Shown here piece after piece: positions 9,360-22,699 of a stretch of 64,000 nucleotides of DNA. A model generated the notes under the pieces. That model saw only the letters and a program-made list of their open reading frames with translations, searched no databases and had not been told where the DNA came from. Every line of letters begins with the position of its first letter. The first letter of the stretch is position 1. This stretch comes from PFJX01 sp040751755 (GTDB taxonomy: Bacteria; Pseudomonadota; Gammaproteobacteria; Burkholderiales; Thiobacillaceae): assembly GCA_040751755.1 (NCBI GenBank), contig JBFMHC010000020.1, forward strand, positions 186,001-250,000. The letters are read 5' to 3'. Made by a program: the position numbers and the translations under genes.

Positions 9360-11630
9360 TCAGGCCTCGGCCGTCGCCAGGGCCTCCTCGAACTGCAGGC
9401 GGATCTCGCCGCCCTCGTCCACGTCCACGGTTACCTCGCCGCCGTCCGCCAGGCGGCCGAACAGCAGCTCATCGGCAAGGGCCTTGCGGATGGTGTCCTG
9501 GATCAGGCGCGCCATCGGCCGCGCGCCCATCAGCGGGTCGAAGCCCTTGCTGGCCAGCCACTTGCGCAGGGCGTCGGTGAAGTGCACCTCCACCTTCTTG
9601 GCGTGCAGTTGTTCCTCCAGTTGCAGCAGGAACTTGTCCACCACGCGCAGGATGATCTCTTCCGACAGGGGGGCGAAGGAGATGGTGGCGTCCAGGCGGT
9701 TGCGGAACTCCGGGCTGAACATGCGCTTGATCTCGGCCATCTCGTCGCCGGCCTTCCGGTCCAGGGTGAAGCCGATGCCGGTCTTGGTGATCGCCTCGGC
9801 GCCTGCGTTGGTGGTCATGATGATGATCACGTTGCGGAAGTCCGCCTTGCGGCCGTTGTTGTCCGTGAGGGTGCCGTGGTCCATGACCTGCAGCAGGACG
9901 TTGAAGATGTCCGGGTGGGCCTTCTCGATCTCGTCCAGCAGCAGTACCGCGTAGGGGTGCTTGGTGATCGCCTCGGTGAGCAGGCCGCCCTGCTCGAAGC
10001 CCACGTAGCCGGGGGGCGCGCCGATCAGACGCGACACCGCGTGGCGCTCCATGTATTCGGACATGTCGAAGCGGATCAGCTCGACGCCCAGGGTGAAGGC
10101 GAGCTGGCGCGCCACCTCGGTCTTGCCCACGCCGGTGGGGCCGGAGAACAGGAAGGAGCCGATCGGCTTGCCGGGGTTGCCGAGGCCGGAGCGGGACATC
10201 TTGATCGCCGTGGCGAGGGCATGGATGGATGCGTCCTGGCCGAACACCACCGCCTTGAGGTCGCGGTCCAGCTTCTTCAGCGCGTTGCGCTCGTCGCTCG
10301 CCACGGTCTTGGCCGGCACGCGCGCGATCTTGGCGACGATGTCCTCGATCTCCTTGGTGGTGATCATGCGCTTCTGCTTGGACTTGGGCTGGATGCGCTG
10401 CGCGGCGCCCGCCTCGTCGATCACGTCGATCGCCTTGTCCGGTAGGTGGCGGTCGTTGATGAAGCGCGCCGACAGCTCAGCGGCCGTGGACAGCGCGCCC
10501 TGCGTGTACTTGACGTTGTGGTGCGCCTCGAAGCGCGACTTCAGGCCCTTGAGGATGGCCACAGTCTCCTCCACGGAGGGCTCCTTCACGTCCACCTTCT
10601 GGAAACGGCGGGAGAGGGCGTGGTCCTTCTCGAAAATGCCGCGGAACTCGTTGTAGGTGGTCGCGCCGATGCAGCGCAGCTGCCCGGAGGAGAGCGCGGG
10701 TTTGAGCAGGTTGGAGGCGTCGAGGGTGCCGCCCGAGGCCGCGCCGGCACCGATCACGGTATGGATCTCGTCGATGAACAGGATCGCCTTGGGATTGCTG
10801 GCGAGCTGCTTGATCACGGCCTTCAGGCGCTGCTCGAAATCGCCGCGGTACTTGGTGCCGGCGAGCAGGGCGCCCATGTCCAGGGCGTAGACGGTGGCGC
10901 CTTCCAGCACGTCCGGCACCTCGTTCATGATGATGCGCCGTGCCAGGCCCTCGGCGATGGCGGTCTTGCCGACGCCGGCTTCGCCAACCAGCAGCGGGTT
11001 GTTCTTGCGCCGGCGGCACAGGGTCTGAATCACCCGCTCCAACTCCAGGTCGCGGCCGATCAGCGGGTCGATCTTGCCTGCCAGGGCCTGGGCGTTGAGA
11101 TTGACGGTGAAGGAATCCAGCGGCGAGGCGGCCTTGTCCTCGCCCTCCGCCTGTTCGCTCGCGGTCTCGTTGCGGTTGGCCGGGGCGGCCTCCTGCGGCG
11201 TCTTGGCGATGCCGTGCGAGATGTAGTTGACCACGTCGAGACGGGTCAGGCCCTGCTGTGTGAGGAAGTGCAGGGCGTGCGAATCCTTCTCGCCAAAGAT
11301 CGCCACCAGGACGTTGGCGCCGGTCACTTCCTTCTTGCCGGAGGATTGCACGTGCAGGATGGCGCGCTGGATCACGCGCTGGAAGCCGAGCGTCGGCTGC
11401 GTGTCGACCTCGGTCTCGCCAGGCACGCTCGGGGTATGCCGCTCGATGAAGTCGGCGAGTTTCTTGCGCAGGTCGTCGACATTGGCGGCGCAGGCGCGCA
11501 GCACCTCGGCGGCGGAGGGATTGTCCAGCATCGCCAGCAGCAGGTGCTCCACGGTGATGAACTCGTGGCGCTTCTGCCTGGCCTCCATGAAGGCCATGTG
11601 CAGGCTCACTTCCAACTCTTGGGCAATCAT
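9360..11630 (-). CDS. clpA: ATP-dependent Clp protease ATP-binding subunit ClpA
   Basis: A 756-residue AAA+ unfoldase that feeds substrates to ClpP. There are two ATPase domains (Walker A GEAGVGKT and GPTGVGKT), an N-terminal Clp repeat domain, and the ClpP-docking IGF loop near the C-terminal side of domain 2. The frame continues to 11651, but MIAQELEVSLHMAF is the family N-terminus, so 11630 is chosen. It overlaps the clpS stop. Confidence 0.96.
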   Translation of the reverse strand: MIAQELEVSLHMAFMEARQKRHEFITVEHLLLAMLDNPSAAEVLRACAANVDDLRKKLADFIERHTPSVPGETEVDTQPTLGFQRVIQRAILHVQSSGKKEVTGANVLVAIFGEKDSHALHFLTQQGLTRLDVVNYISHGIAKTPQEAAPANRNETASEQAEGEDKAASPLDSFTVNLNAQALAGKIDPLIGRDLELERVIQTLCRRRKNNPLLVGEAGVGKTAIAEGLARRIIMNEVPDVLEGATVYALDMGALLAGTKYRGDFEQRLKAVIKQLASNPKAILFIDEIHTVIGAGAASGGTLDASNLLKPALSSGQLRCIGATTYNEFRGIFEKDHALSRRFQKVDVKEPSVEETVAILKGLKSRFEAHHNVKYTQGALSTAAELSARFINDRHLPDKAIDVIDEAGAAQRIQPKSKQKRMITTKEIEDIVAKIARVPAKTVASDERNALKKLDRDLKAVVFGQDASIHALATAIKMSRSGLGNPGKPIGSFLFSGPTGVGKTEVARQLAFTLGVELIRFDMSEYMERHAVSRLIGAPPGYVGFEQGGLLTEAITKHPYAVLLLDEIEKAHPDIFNVLLQVMDHGTLTDNNGRKADFRNVIIIMTTNAGAEAITKTGIGFTLDRKAGDEMAEIKRMFSPEFRNRLDATISFAPLSEEIILRVVDKFLLQLEEQLHAKKVEVHFTDALRKWLASKGFDPLMGARPMARLIQDTIRKALADELLFGRLADGGEVTVDVDEGGEIRLQFEEALATAEA

Positions 11631-11938
11631 CGGTCTTCCTCCATCACACACTGCAGGGGGTGCTGGTGGCTACGGGCATAGGCCAGTACCTGATGCACCT
11701 TCGTCTCGGCCACGTCGCGAGGGAATACCCCGGCGATCCCCGCACCTTCATTATGCACTTTGAGCATCACCACGGTGGCTTGTTCGCGGTCCATGTGAAA
11801 AAACTGTTGCAGCACCTTCACCACGAACTCCATGGGGGTGTAATCGTCATTCAGGAGCAAAACTTTAAACATCGGCGGTGGTTCGGCGGGGACGAACTCC
11901 GTGGCGAACGAGGTTTCCTCTTTTTGCCTGACGGCCAT
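11627..11938 (-). CDS. clpS: ATP-dependent Clp protease adaptor ClpS
   Basis: The adaptor delivers N-degron substrates to ClpA. The conserved core MFKVLLLNDDYTPMEFVV and the C-terminal HNEGAGIAGVFPRDVAETK are present. ATG 11938 gives 103 residues, close to the usual 106; an in-frame ATG at 11992 would give 121. No strong ribosome binding site decides between them. It overlaps clpA by 4 bases. Confidence 0.93.
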   Translation of the reverse strand: MAVRQKEETSFATEFVPAEPPPMFKVLLLNDDYTPMEFVVKVLQQFFHMDREQATVVMLKVHNEGAGIAGVFPRDVAETKVHQVLAYARSHQHPLQCVMEEDR

Positions 11939-12123
11939 GGCGGTTTCGCAGTTTGCGGGAAGGTTCCGGATAAGGGGGATTGTGGCGGCCATGCGTTTTT
12001 TTTCAAGACGCGGAAAATGGCGATTGACGCTGAGGTGAAATGCCGAGTAAAAAGCCGCCGTTCGGCTCCAATCCTGAATTTTTCGGCCGGGCGGATATTT
12101 CGTTTTCTGGAGGAGTAGTTTCA

Positions 12124-12327
12124 ATGGCCACTGGCACTGTTAAATGGTTCAACGACTCGAAAGGCTTTGGTTTCATCACCCCCGATGGCGGTGGCGATGA
12201 TCTGTTCGCCCATTTTTCCGCTATCCAATCCAAGGGGTTCAAGACCCTGAAGGAAAACCAGCGCGTGTCTTTCGACATCGTCGAGGGTCCGAAAGGCAAG
12301 CAGGCCGCCAACATCCAGCCGATGTAA
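12124..12327 (+). CDS. CspA-family cold-shock protein
   Basis: A 67-residue single cold-shock domain with RNP1 KGFGFITP and RNP2 DLFAHFSAI, a nucleic-acid chaperone. ATG 12124 follows GGAGGAG. It is divergent from clpS; a long leader is likely, as in other csp genes. This neighbourhood (csp/cspD next to clpS-clpA) is conserved in Gammaproteobacteria. Confidence 0.95.
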   Translation: MATGTVKWFNDSKGFGFITPDGGGDDLFAHFSAIQSKGFKTLKENQRVSFDIVEGPKGKQAANIQPM

Positions 12328-12348
12328 GCAGTGCCATAGCCAAACCGG

Positions 12349-12375
12349 CAGGCGACGGGCACTTCGGGCCCGCCG
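12349..12375 (+). terminator. Possible hairpin after the cold-shock gene
   Basis: CGACGGGC and GCCCGCCG can pair, with one mismatch, around ACTTCGG. No T-run follows, so termination is uncertain. Confidence 0.3.
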
Positions 12376-12457
12376 CTTGAGCCGTCAGCAAGTCATCTGT
12401 TGTTGCCAGGCCGCTGTGCTATACGTCAAACAAGGCGTTGGTGCTGGAGCGGCCAAA

Positions 12458-12629
12458 ATGAGTACCCATCATGGAATCAGGCCCGGCGAGTCGCATGCGC
12501 CAGGTGAAGTGGCCCAGCTGCTTTCCGGTCTGGAACGGCAGAAGGAAGAGCTTGGGCCGATCGCGGAGGAGTTGTTGCAACTCCTGCACGAAATGGGGGT
12601 GAGCGAATCACCCCCGCGCATTCAGAAAC

Positions 12630-12649
<20 letters not shown>
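12458..12649 (+). CDS. Small hypothetical protein, 63 residues
   Basis: The ORF starts at ATG 12458 with GGAG eight bases upstream and ends in a 20-base convergent overlap with icd. The middle is a predicted amphipathic helix rich in Leu and Glu (VAQLLSGLERQKEELGPIAEELLQLLHEMG). I do not recognise a family. The ribosome binding site and helical content make it plausible; there is no functional clue. Confidence 0.5.
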
Positions 12650-13871
<1,222 letters not shown>

Positions 13872-13901
13872 GTGTGACTCCTGACAAAAGTAAAGAAAGC
13901 G

Positions 13902-14495
13902 ATGGCCCGCATCATCCTGTTCAACAAGCCCTATGGGGTGCTGAGCCAGTTCACCTCGGAGGCGGGGCGTCCGGGCCTGAAGGACTACATTCCCATGCCC
14001 GGGGTCTACGCGGCCGGCCGGCTGGATGCGGACAGCGAGGGACTGCTGATTTTAACCGACGACGGGGCCCTCCAGCACCGCCTCGCCGATCCCCGGCACA
14101 AGCAGCCCAAGACCTATTGGGTACAGGTGGAGGGCGTTCCCGATGAGGCGGCGCTGCGGCAATTGCGCGCGGGCGTCGACCTCGGCGACTTCGTGACCCT
14201 GCCCGCGCAGGCGCGGACCATCGCGGAGCCGCAGGGGCTGTGGCCGCGCGATCCGCCGGTGCGCTTCCGCAAGCACATCCCCACCAGCTGGCTGGAGATC
14301 GTCCTGGTGGAAGGCAAGAACCGCCAGGTGCGGCGCATGACCGCGAAGGTGGGCTTCCCCACCCTGCGCCTGGTGCGCTGGCGCATCGGAGATCGGTGCG
14401 TCGAGGGGCTGGCACCTGGCGAGTGGCGCGAGGTCGACGGCCCCGCGGCCGGCGCCAAGCCCACCTGGCGAAAGCCGCTCAGGCGCGCTGGCTGA
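13902..14495 (+). CDS. rluE: 23S rRNA pseudouridine synthase, RluE/RsuA type
   Basis: A 197-residue protein without an S4 domain, which fits RluE (23S U2457) rather than RsuA or RluB. The catalytic motif AGRLDADSEGLLILTDDG and the C-terminal GKNRQVRRMTAKVG block are intact. It sits next to icd, a common arrangement. It overlaps the convergent amidohydrolase gene by 17 bases. Confidence 0.9.
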   Translation: MARIILFNKPYGVLSQFTSEAGRPGLKDYIPMPGVYAAGRLDADSEGLLILTDDGALQHRLADPRHKQPKTYWVQVEGVPDEAALRQLRAGVDLGDFVTLPAQARTIAEPQGLWPRDPPVRFRKHIPTSWLEIVLVEGKNRQVRRMTAKVGFPTLRLVRWRIGDRCVEGLAPGEWREVDGPAAGAKPTWRKPLRRAG

Positions 14496-15828
14496 CCCGC
14501 TCGCGCCAGGCGCGCGCGCGCCGCAGCACCTCGGCCTCGTCCAGGCTCAGGCAGGCGCCGTCGCGCACCAGCTGCCGGCCCGCCACCCAGACGTGCCGCA
14601 CTTCCTGCCGCCCGGCGCTGTAGACCAGCTGTGACACCGGGTCGTAGCAGGGCTGGGTCGCCGCGCCGGAAAGGTCGACCGCCACCATGTCCGCCTGCTT
14701 GCCGGGCGTGAGCGAGCCGGTCGAGCCATCCAGGCCGAGGGCACGCGCGCCGTCCAGGGTGGCCATGCGCAGGGCGGCGTGCGCGGGCACGACGGCGGGG
14801 TCGTTGGCGACGCCCTTGGCGAGCAGGGCGGTGAGACGCATCTCTTCCCACAGGTCGAGGCGGTTGTTGCTGGCGGCGCTGTCCGTGCCGATGCCGACGT
14901 TCACCCCTTGCTCCAGGAGCCGCGCCACCGGCGCCATGCCGCTCGCCAGCTTGAGGTTCGAGCTGGGGCAGTGCGCGACGTGGCAGCCGTGGCCGGCGAG
15001 CAGCTCGATCTCGCCATCCTGCAGGTGCACGGCATGCACGGCGACGAAGCCCGGTCCCAGCAGGCCGAGGTTGCGCAGACGCGCCAACGGCCGCAGCTGG
15101 TGGCTGCCGAGGCCGTGCGCGATCTCGTCCTCGGTCTCGTGCACGTGCATGTGGATCGGCAGGTCGAGCTGCGCCGCGTAGGTCGCCACCTTCTCCAGGG
15201 TGCGGTCGCCGGTGGAGTAGGGCGCATGCGGTGCCAGGCAGAAGCTCGCCAGGGGCTCGTGCTTCCAGGCGTCGCGCATCTCGATGCCCTTGTGCAGATA
15301 GCCGTCCGGGTCCGCCGCGTAGGCGGTGGGGAAGTCGATGACGATGAGTCCCGCGGCGACGCGCTGACCGGCGGCGGTCGCCGCCTCCACGGTCGCCTCG
15401 GCGAAGAAGTACATGTCGTTGAAGCAGGTGATGCCGCCCTTGAGCATTTCGACGCAGGCAAGGCGCGTGCCGTCGCGCACGAACTCGGGCGACATCCAGC
15501 GCGCCTCGGCGGGCCAGATGTGCTCGCGCAGCCAGATCATCAGCGGCAGGTCGTCCGCGTAGCCGCGCAGCAGGGCCATGGCGGCGTGGGTATGCAGGTT
15601 GATGAGGCCGGGGATCAGCGCGTGGCCGGGCAGGCTCAGACGCTCGGCGGCCTCCCAGGCGTCCGCCTCGGCATGCGGGAGGATGGCGGCGATGCGCCCG
15701 TCCCTGACCAGCAGGCTGTGGTGGTGCAGCACCGTGCCGGCGGGTTCCACTGGGATGATCCATTCGGCGTCCAGGCGCAGGTCGCAGTGCCTGGGCGTGT
15801 CGTCGTGCTGGCTGGTGTGCGTGTTCAT
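14479..15828 (-). CDS. mtaD: TRZ/ATZ family amidohydrolase, probable 5-methylthioadenosine/S-adenosylhomocysteine deaminase
   Basis: A 449-residue metal-dependent deaminase with the metal-binding HTH (NLHTHAAM), HVHETEDE, CPSSNLKLASG and GTDSAASNN motifs. Family members with this sequence type near gyrA act in purine and methylthioadenosine salvage. The exact substrate cannot be proved from sequence. It lies on the - strand, downstream of glgP (38-base gap). Confidence 0.85.
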   Translation of the reverse strand: MNTHTSQHDDTPRHCDLRLDAEWIIPVEPAGTVLHHHSLLVRDGRIAAILPHAEADAWEAAERLSLPGHALIPGLINLHTHAAMALLRGYADDLPLMIWLREHIWPAEARWMSPEFVRDGTRLACVEMLKGGITCFNDMYFFAEATVEAATAAGQRVAAGLIVIDFPTAYAADPDGYLHKGIEMRDAWKHEPLASFCLAPHAPYSTGDRTLEKVATYAAQLDLPIHMHVHETEDEIAHGLGSHQLRPLARLRNLGLLGPGFVAVHAVHLQDGEIELLAGHGCHVAHCPSSNLKLASGMAPVARLLEQGVNVGIGTDSAASNNRLDLWEEMRLTALLAKGVANDPAVVPAHAALRMATLDGARALGLDGSTGSLTPGKQADMVAVDLSGAATQPCYDPVSQLVYSAGRQEVRHVWVAGRQLVRDGACLSLDEAEVLRRARAWRERVSQRA

Positions 15829-15866
15829 GGCGTGTCGATGACGGATCGGTTGGTCGCGCGGCTATC

Positions 15867-18365
<2,499 letters not shown>

Positions 18366-18529
18366 CGCGGTGTCTCCTGAGTTGTTCTTGTGGCGGGCAG
18401 TGTACCTGTCCTGCGCGGGTGTGGTTCGTGCGCGCGTCGGCTGGCGATGTGGGGGGGCGGGCATGGGCGGGCCGGACGGCGTGTTAAACTCCCGTGAATT
18501 TTCAACACCCATAACAAGGCCATTCCGCA

Positions 18530-21097
18530 ATGGAAAATCAGTTCGCCAAGGAGACTCTGCCCGTCAGTCTGGAAGAGGAGATGCGCCGCTCCTATCTCGA
18601 TTACGCCATGAGCGTGATCGTGGGGCGCGCCCTGCCGGACGTGCGGGACGGCCTCAAGCCCGTGCACCGGCGTGTGCTGTTCGCCATGCACGAGCTCTCC
18701 AACGACTGGAACAAGGCCTACAAGAAGTCCGCCCGCGTGGTCGGCGACGTGATCGGTAAGTACCACCCGCACGGCGACACCGCGGTGTACGACACCATCG
18801 TGCGCATGGCGCAGGACTTCTCGCTGCGCTACCCGCTGGTGGACGGCCAGGGCAACTTCGGCTCGGTGGACGGCGACAACGCCGCCGCCATGCGTTACAC
18901 CGAGATCCGCATGGCCAAGCTGGCGCACGAACTGCTGGCGGACATCGACAAGGAGACCGTCGACTTCGGCCCCAACTACGACGGCTCCGAGCACGAACCC
19001 CTGATCCTGCCCGCCAAGTTCCCCAACCTGCTGGTGAACGGTTCCACCGGCATCGCCGTGGGCATGGCGACCAACATCCCGCCGCACAACATGGGCGAGA
19101 TCATCGACGCCTGCATGGCGGTGCTGAAGGACCCCTTCATCTCCGTCGACGACCTGATCGACATCGTCCCCGCCCCGGACTTCCCCACCGCCGGCATCAT
19201 CTACGGCACCGCCGGGGTGAAGGACGGCTACCGCACCGGCCGCGGCCGCGTGGTGATGCGCGCCAAGTGCCACTTCGAGGACATCGAGAAGGGCGGCGGC
19301 CGCCAGGCGGTGATCATCGACGAACTGCCCTACCAGGTGAACAAGGCCAACCTGTGCGCCAAGATCGGCGAACTGGTGCGCGAGAAGCGCCTGGAGGGCA
19401 TCAGCGAGATCCGCGACGAGTCGGACAAGTCCGGCATGCGCGTGGTGATCGAGCTGAAGCGCGGCGAAGTCCCCGAGGTGATCCTGAACAATCTGTACAA
19501 AGAGACGCAGATGCAGGACACCTTCGGCATGAACATGGTGGCCCTGCTCGACGGCCAGCCGCGCCTGCTGAACCTGAAGCAGTTCCTCGAGGCCTTCCTC
19601 AAGCACCGCCGCGAGGTGGTCACCCGCCGCACCCAGTTCGAGCTTCGCAAGGCGCGCGCCCGCGGCCACATCCTGGAAGGCCTGGCCGTGGCCCTGGCCA
19701 ACGTGGACGAGATCATCGCCCTGATCAAGGCCTCCGCCACGCCGCCCGAGGCGAAGGCCGCCCTGCTCGCCAAGTCCTGGCGCTCGCAGGTGGTGGAGGA
19801 CATGCTGGACCGCGCCAAGGGTGACCTGCTCTCCGCCGGCGCGGACGCCTTCCGCCCGGAGGACCTGGAGCCGCAGTACGGCCTGCACAAGGACGGCTAC
19901 TACCTCACCGAGGTGCAGGCCCAGGCCATCCTCGACCTGCGCCTGCAGCGCCTGACCGGCCTGGAGCAGGACAAGATCGTCGGCGAGTACAAGGAGGTGA
20001 TGGAGCGCATCGCCGACCTGCTCGACATCCTCGACAAGCCCGAGCGCGTCACCGAGATCATCGTCACCGAGCTGGGCGAGATGAAGGCCGCGTTCGGCGA
20101 CAAGCGCCGCTCCGAGATCATCACCGACGCGCGCGAGATGTCCATGGAGGACCTGATCACGCCGCAGGACGTGGTGGTCACCCTCTCGCACACCGGCTAC
20201 ATCAAGGCCCAGCCGCTCGACGAGTACCGCACGCAGAAGCGCGGCGGGCGCGGCAAGATGGCGGCGGGCACCAAGGAAGAGGACTTCATCGACAACCTCT
20301 TCATCGCCAACACGCACGACTACATCCTCTGCTTCACCAGCAAGGGGCGGATGTTCTGGCTCAAGGTCTACGAGGTGCCGCAGGGCGGCCGCGCGGCGCG
20401 CGGCAAGCCCATCGTCAACCTGATCAAGATGGAGGGCGACGAGAAGGTCACCGCCATCCTGCCGGTGAAGGAGTTCGACGAGCAGCACTACGTGTTCATG
20501 GCCACCGCCCTCGGCACGGTGAAGAAGACCGTGCTGTCCGACTTCTCGCGCCCGCGCAGCGCCGGCATCATCGCCATCAACCTGGACGAGGGCGACCGCC
20601 TGGTGGGCGTGGCGATCACCGACGGCATGCATCAGATCATGCTGTTCTCCAACGAGGGCAAGGCCAACCGCTTCAACGAGGGCGAGGTGCGCGCCATGGG
20701 CCGCGTCTCGCGTGGTGTACGCGGCATCAAGATGCCCGCCGGCGCCGAGGTCATCAGCCTGCTGGTGGCGCACAGCGACGACGAACAGGTCCTGGCGGCG
20801 ACCGAGAACGGCTACGGCAAGCGCACGCCGGTGGGTGAGTACCGCCAGACCGGGCGCGGCACCCAGGGCGTGATCGCCATCTCCACCTCCGCGCGCAACG
20901 GCAAGGTGGTGGCGGCGGTGCTGGTGCAGCCGGAGGACGAGGTGATGCTGATCACCACCGGCGGCGTGCTGATCCGCACCCGCGTCAAGGAGATCCGCGA
21001 GGCCGGCCGCTCCACCCAGGGCGTCACCCTGATCAACCTGGGCGAGGGGGAGAAGCTCTCCGGGCTGCAGCCGGTTCTGGATTCCGAGGAAGAGTGA
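18530..21097 (+). CDS. gyrA: DNA gyrase subunit A
   Basis: An 855-residue type II topoisomerase subunit. The active-site tyrosine is Tyr123 (AAMRYTEIRMAK). The quinolone-determining region reads HPHGDTAVYDT, with Thr84 and Asp88, a normal wild-type form (Thr as in Pseudomonas). The GyrA-box position carries QKRGGRGK, near the consensus QRRGGKG. A possible -10 (TTAAAC) lies about 47 bases upstream. Confidence 0.98.
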   Translation: MENQFAKETLPVSLEEEMRRSYLDYAMSVIVGRALPDVRDGLKPVHRRVLFAMHELSNDWNKAYKKSARVVGDVIGKYHPHGDTAVYDTIVRMAQDFSLRYPLVDGQGNFGSVDGDNAAAMRYTEIRMAKLAHELLADIDKETVDFGPNYDGSEHEPLILPAKFPNLLVNGSTGIAVGMATNIPPHNMGEIIDACMAVLKDPFISVDDLIDIVPAPDFPTAGIIYGTAGVKDGYRTGRGRVVMRAKCHFEDIEKGGGRQAVIIDELPYQVNKANLCAKIGELVREKRLEGISEIRDESDKSGMRVVIELKRGEVPEVILNNLYKETQMQDTFGMNMVALLDGQPRLLNLKQFLEAFLKHRREVVTRRTQFELRKARARGHILEGLAVALANVDEIIALIKASATPPEAKAALLAKSWRSQVVEDMLDRAKGDLLSAGADAFRPEDLEPQYGLHKDGYYLTEVQAQAILDLRLQRLTGLEQDKIVGEYKEVMERIADLLDILDKPERVTEIIVTELGEMKAAFGDKRRSEIITDAREMSMEDLITPQDVVVTLSHTGYIKAQPLDEYRTQKRGGRGKMAAGTKEEDFIDNLFIANTHDYILCFTSKGRMFWLKVYEVPQGGRAARGKPIVNLIKMEGDEKVTAILPVKEFDEQHYVFMATALGTVKKTVLSDFSRPRSAGIIAINLDEGDRLVGVAITDGMHQIMLFSNEGKANRFNEGEVRAMGRVSRGVRGIKMPAGAEVISLLVAHSDDEQVLAATENGYGKRTPVGEYRQTGRGTQGVIAISTSARNGKVVAAVLVQPEDEVMLITTGGVLIRTRVKEIREAGRSTQGVTLINLGEGEKLSGLQPVLDSEEE

Positions 21098-21143
21098 GCC
21101 ATGCCGGCGATGCCGGCATGAGGCATTGAAAGGGAGGTCCCGC

Positions 21144-21713
21144 ATGTCCACCGCCATCGTCTTCTGGGCCCTGGTCGCCCTCGTCCTGATCTACGGCGTG
21201 TTCGTCTACAACGCCCTGGTGCAGATCAAGCACAACGTCGCCAAGGCCTGGTCCAACATCGACGTGCTGCTCAAGCAGCGCCACGACGAGCTGCCCAAGC
21301 TGGTGGAGGCGTGCAGGCAGTACAAGCAGTTCGAGCAGGAGACCCTGCAGCGCGTCACCGAGGCCCGCGCCCGCGTGCAGGCCGCAAGCCAGGCCCAGGA
21401 CATCCCCGCCCTGGGTGTCGCGGAAGGCGCCCTGCGGCTGGGGCTTGGGCAGATCTTCGCGGTCGCGGAGGCCTACCCGGAGCTGCGCGCCAACGAACAG
21501 TTCGCCCAGCTCATGCAGCGCATCACCGGCCTGGAAGAGGCGATCGCCGACCGGCGCGAGCTGTACAACGAGAGCGTCAACATCAACAACGTCCGCATCG
21601 AGCAGTTCCCGGACGCCGTGATCGCCCGCCTGTTCGGCTTCGGCCCGCGCGAACTGCTGACCTTCCAGGCCGATGACCTGAAGGATGTGGACCTCAAGAA
21701 GCTGTTCGCCTGA
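21144..21713 (+). CDS. LemA family protein
   Basis: A 189-residue protein with an N-terminal membrane helix (about residues 4-22) and the LemA motif VYNALVQIKHNVAKAWSNIDVLLKQRHDELPKL. ATG 21144 follows GGGAGG. Function in bacteria is poorly known; LemA proteins form membrane-anchored helical bundles. The stop overlaps the next start by one base (TGATG), so the two are coupled. Confidence 0.93.
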   Translation: MSTAIVFWALVALVLIYGVFVYNALVQIKHNVAKAWSNIDVLLKQRHDELPKLVEACRQYKQFEQETLQRVTEARARVQAASQAQDIPALGVAEGALRLGLGQIFAVAEAYPELRANEQFAQLMQRITGLEEAIADRRELYNESVNINNVRIEQFPDAVIARLFGFGPRELLTFQADDLKDVDLKKLFA

Positions 21714-22606
21714 TGTCTCGCGCCTGGCGCGGAGACCTCCTTTCCTTTCTGCCGTTCCTCCAGTTCGCTCTGGCCATCTGGGCGCTGGATGAGGGAAGCC
21801 TTTCGGGCTGGACCCTGGCGCTGCCCGGCGTGGCGCTGCTGGGCCTGATCGGCTGGCTCTACGCCCTGCGCCTGGCGCGCGCCATCAACGACACACCCAC
21901 CTCGCGCGTCGCTTCCGCCGCCCAGGGCTATGTCGAACTGCACGGTGTGGCGCAACCCAACGACGGCCTGGAGCTCGGCACCCCGCACCTGCATCTGCCC
22001 TGCCTGTGGTACCGCTACCGTGTGGAGCGGGAACGCGACAACAAGTGGGAGCAGGTCGAGAGCGGCGAGAGCGACGCCCCCTTCGATCTGGAGGACGGCA
22101 GCGGCCGCTGCACCATCAACCCCGTCGGCGCGCACGTCCAGACCACGCACAAGGAGACCCGGCGCGAAGGAGACTTGCGCTACACGGAAGAAGTCCTGCT
22201 CAAGGGCGACCGGCTCTACGCCCTGGGCCTGTTCCGCAGCGTCCGCGCCGAGGACCTCGTCCTCGACGTCCGCCGCGACGAAGGCGAACTGCTGGCGGAA
22301 TGGAAGCAGGACAAGGCCGAACTGCACCGCCGCTTCGACCTGGACGGGGATGGCGACATCAGCCCCAAGGAATGGCTGCTCGCCCGCCAGGCCGCGCGCC
22401 GCGAGATCGCCCGCCGCCACGCGGAATCGCGCGCGCAACCCACGCGCCACCACATGCAACGCCCCGGCGACCGCCGCCCCTACCTCCTCAGCAACTTGCC
22501 GCCGGATGCACTGGGCAGACGCTTCACCTGGTGGTCGCGCTTGCAGCTGGGCCTGCTGCTGGCCTGCCTGGCGGGGTTGACCTGGGTGCTCAAGGCTGGC
22601 GCTTGA
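21713..22606 (+). CDS. GIDE-domain membrane protein with an EF-hand-like loop
   Basis: A 297-residue protein with two N-terminal membrane segments (about 10-26 and 33-53) and one at the C-terminus. The middle part (about 70-190) resembles the GIDE domain found beside LemA in many bacteria (annotated as E3 ubiquitin ligase-like, without a RING). Residues 209-220 (DLDGDGDISPKE) match a complete EF-hand calcium loop. It is translationally coupled to lemA; the pair is probably one membrane complex. Confidence 0.8.
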   Translation: MSRAWRGDLLSFLPFLQFALAIWALDEGSLSGWTLALPGVALLGLIGWLYALRLARAINDTPTSRVASAAQGYVELHGVAQPNDGLELGTPHLHLPCLWYRYRVERERDNKWEQVESGESDAPFDLEDGSGRCTINPVGAHVQTTHKETRREGDLRYTEEVLLKGDRLYALGLFRSVRAEDLVLDVRRDEGELLAEWKQDKAELHRRFDLDGDGDISPKEWLLARQAARREIARRHAESRAQPTRHHMQRPGDRRPYLLSNLPPDALGRRFTWWSRLQLGLLLACLAGLTWVLKAGA

Positions 22607-22699
22607 GGCGGACGGGGGCGCCTCGTTGCACTACTTAGGTATGTCAGGGGAGGCGGGCTCAGATACTATCGCTTCCTTGATTTTCATTGCGCATTCCTA

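Noticed and set aside
18761..18801. Possible quinolone-resistance change in gyrA
   Set aside because: The position equal to E. coli Ser83 is Thr, which is the natural residue in several genera, and the Asp at the 87-equivalent is unchanged.
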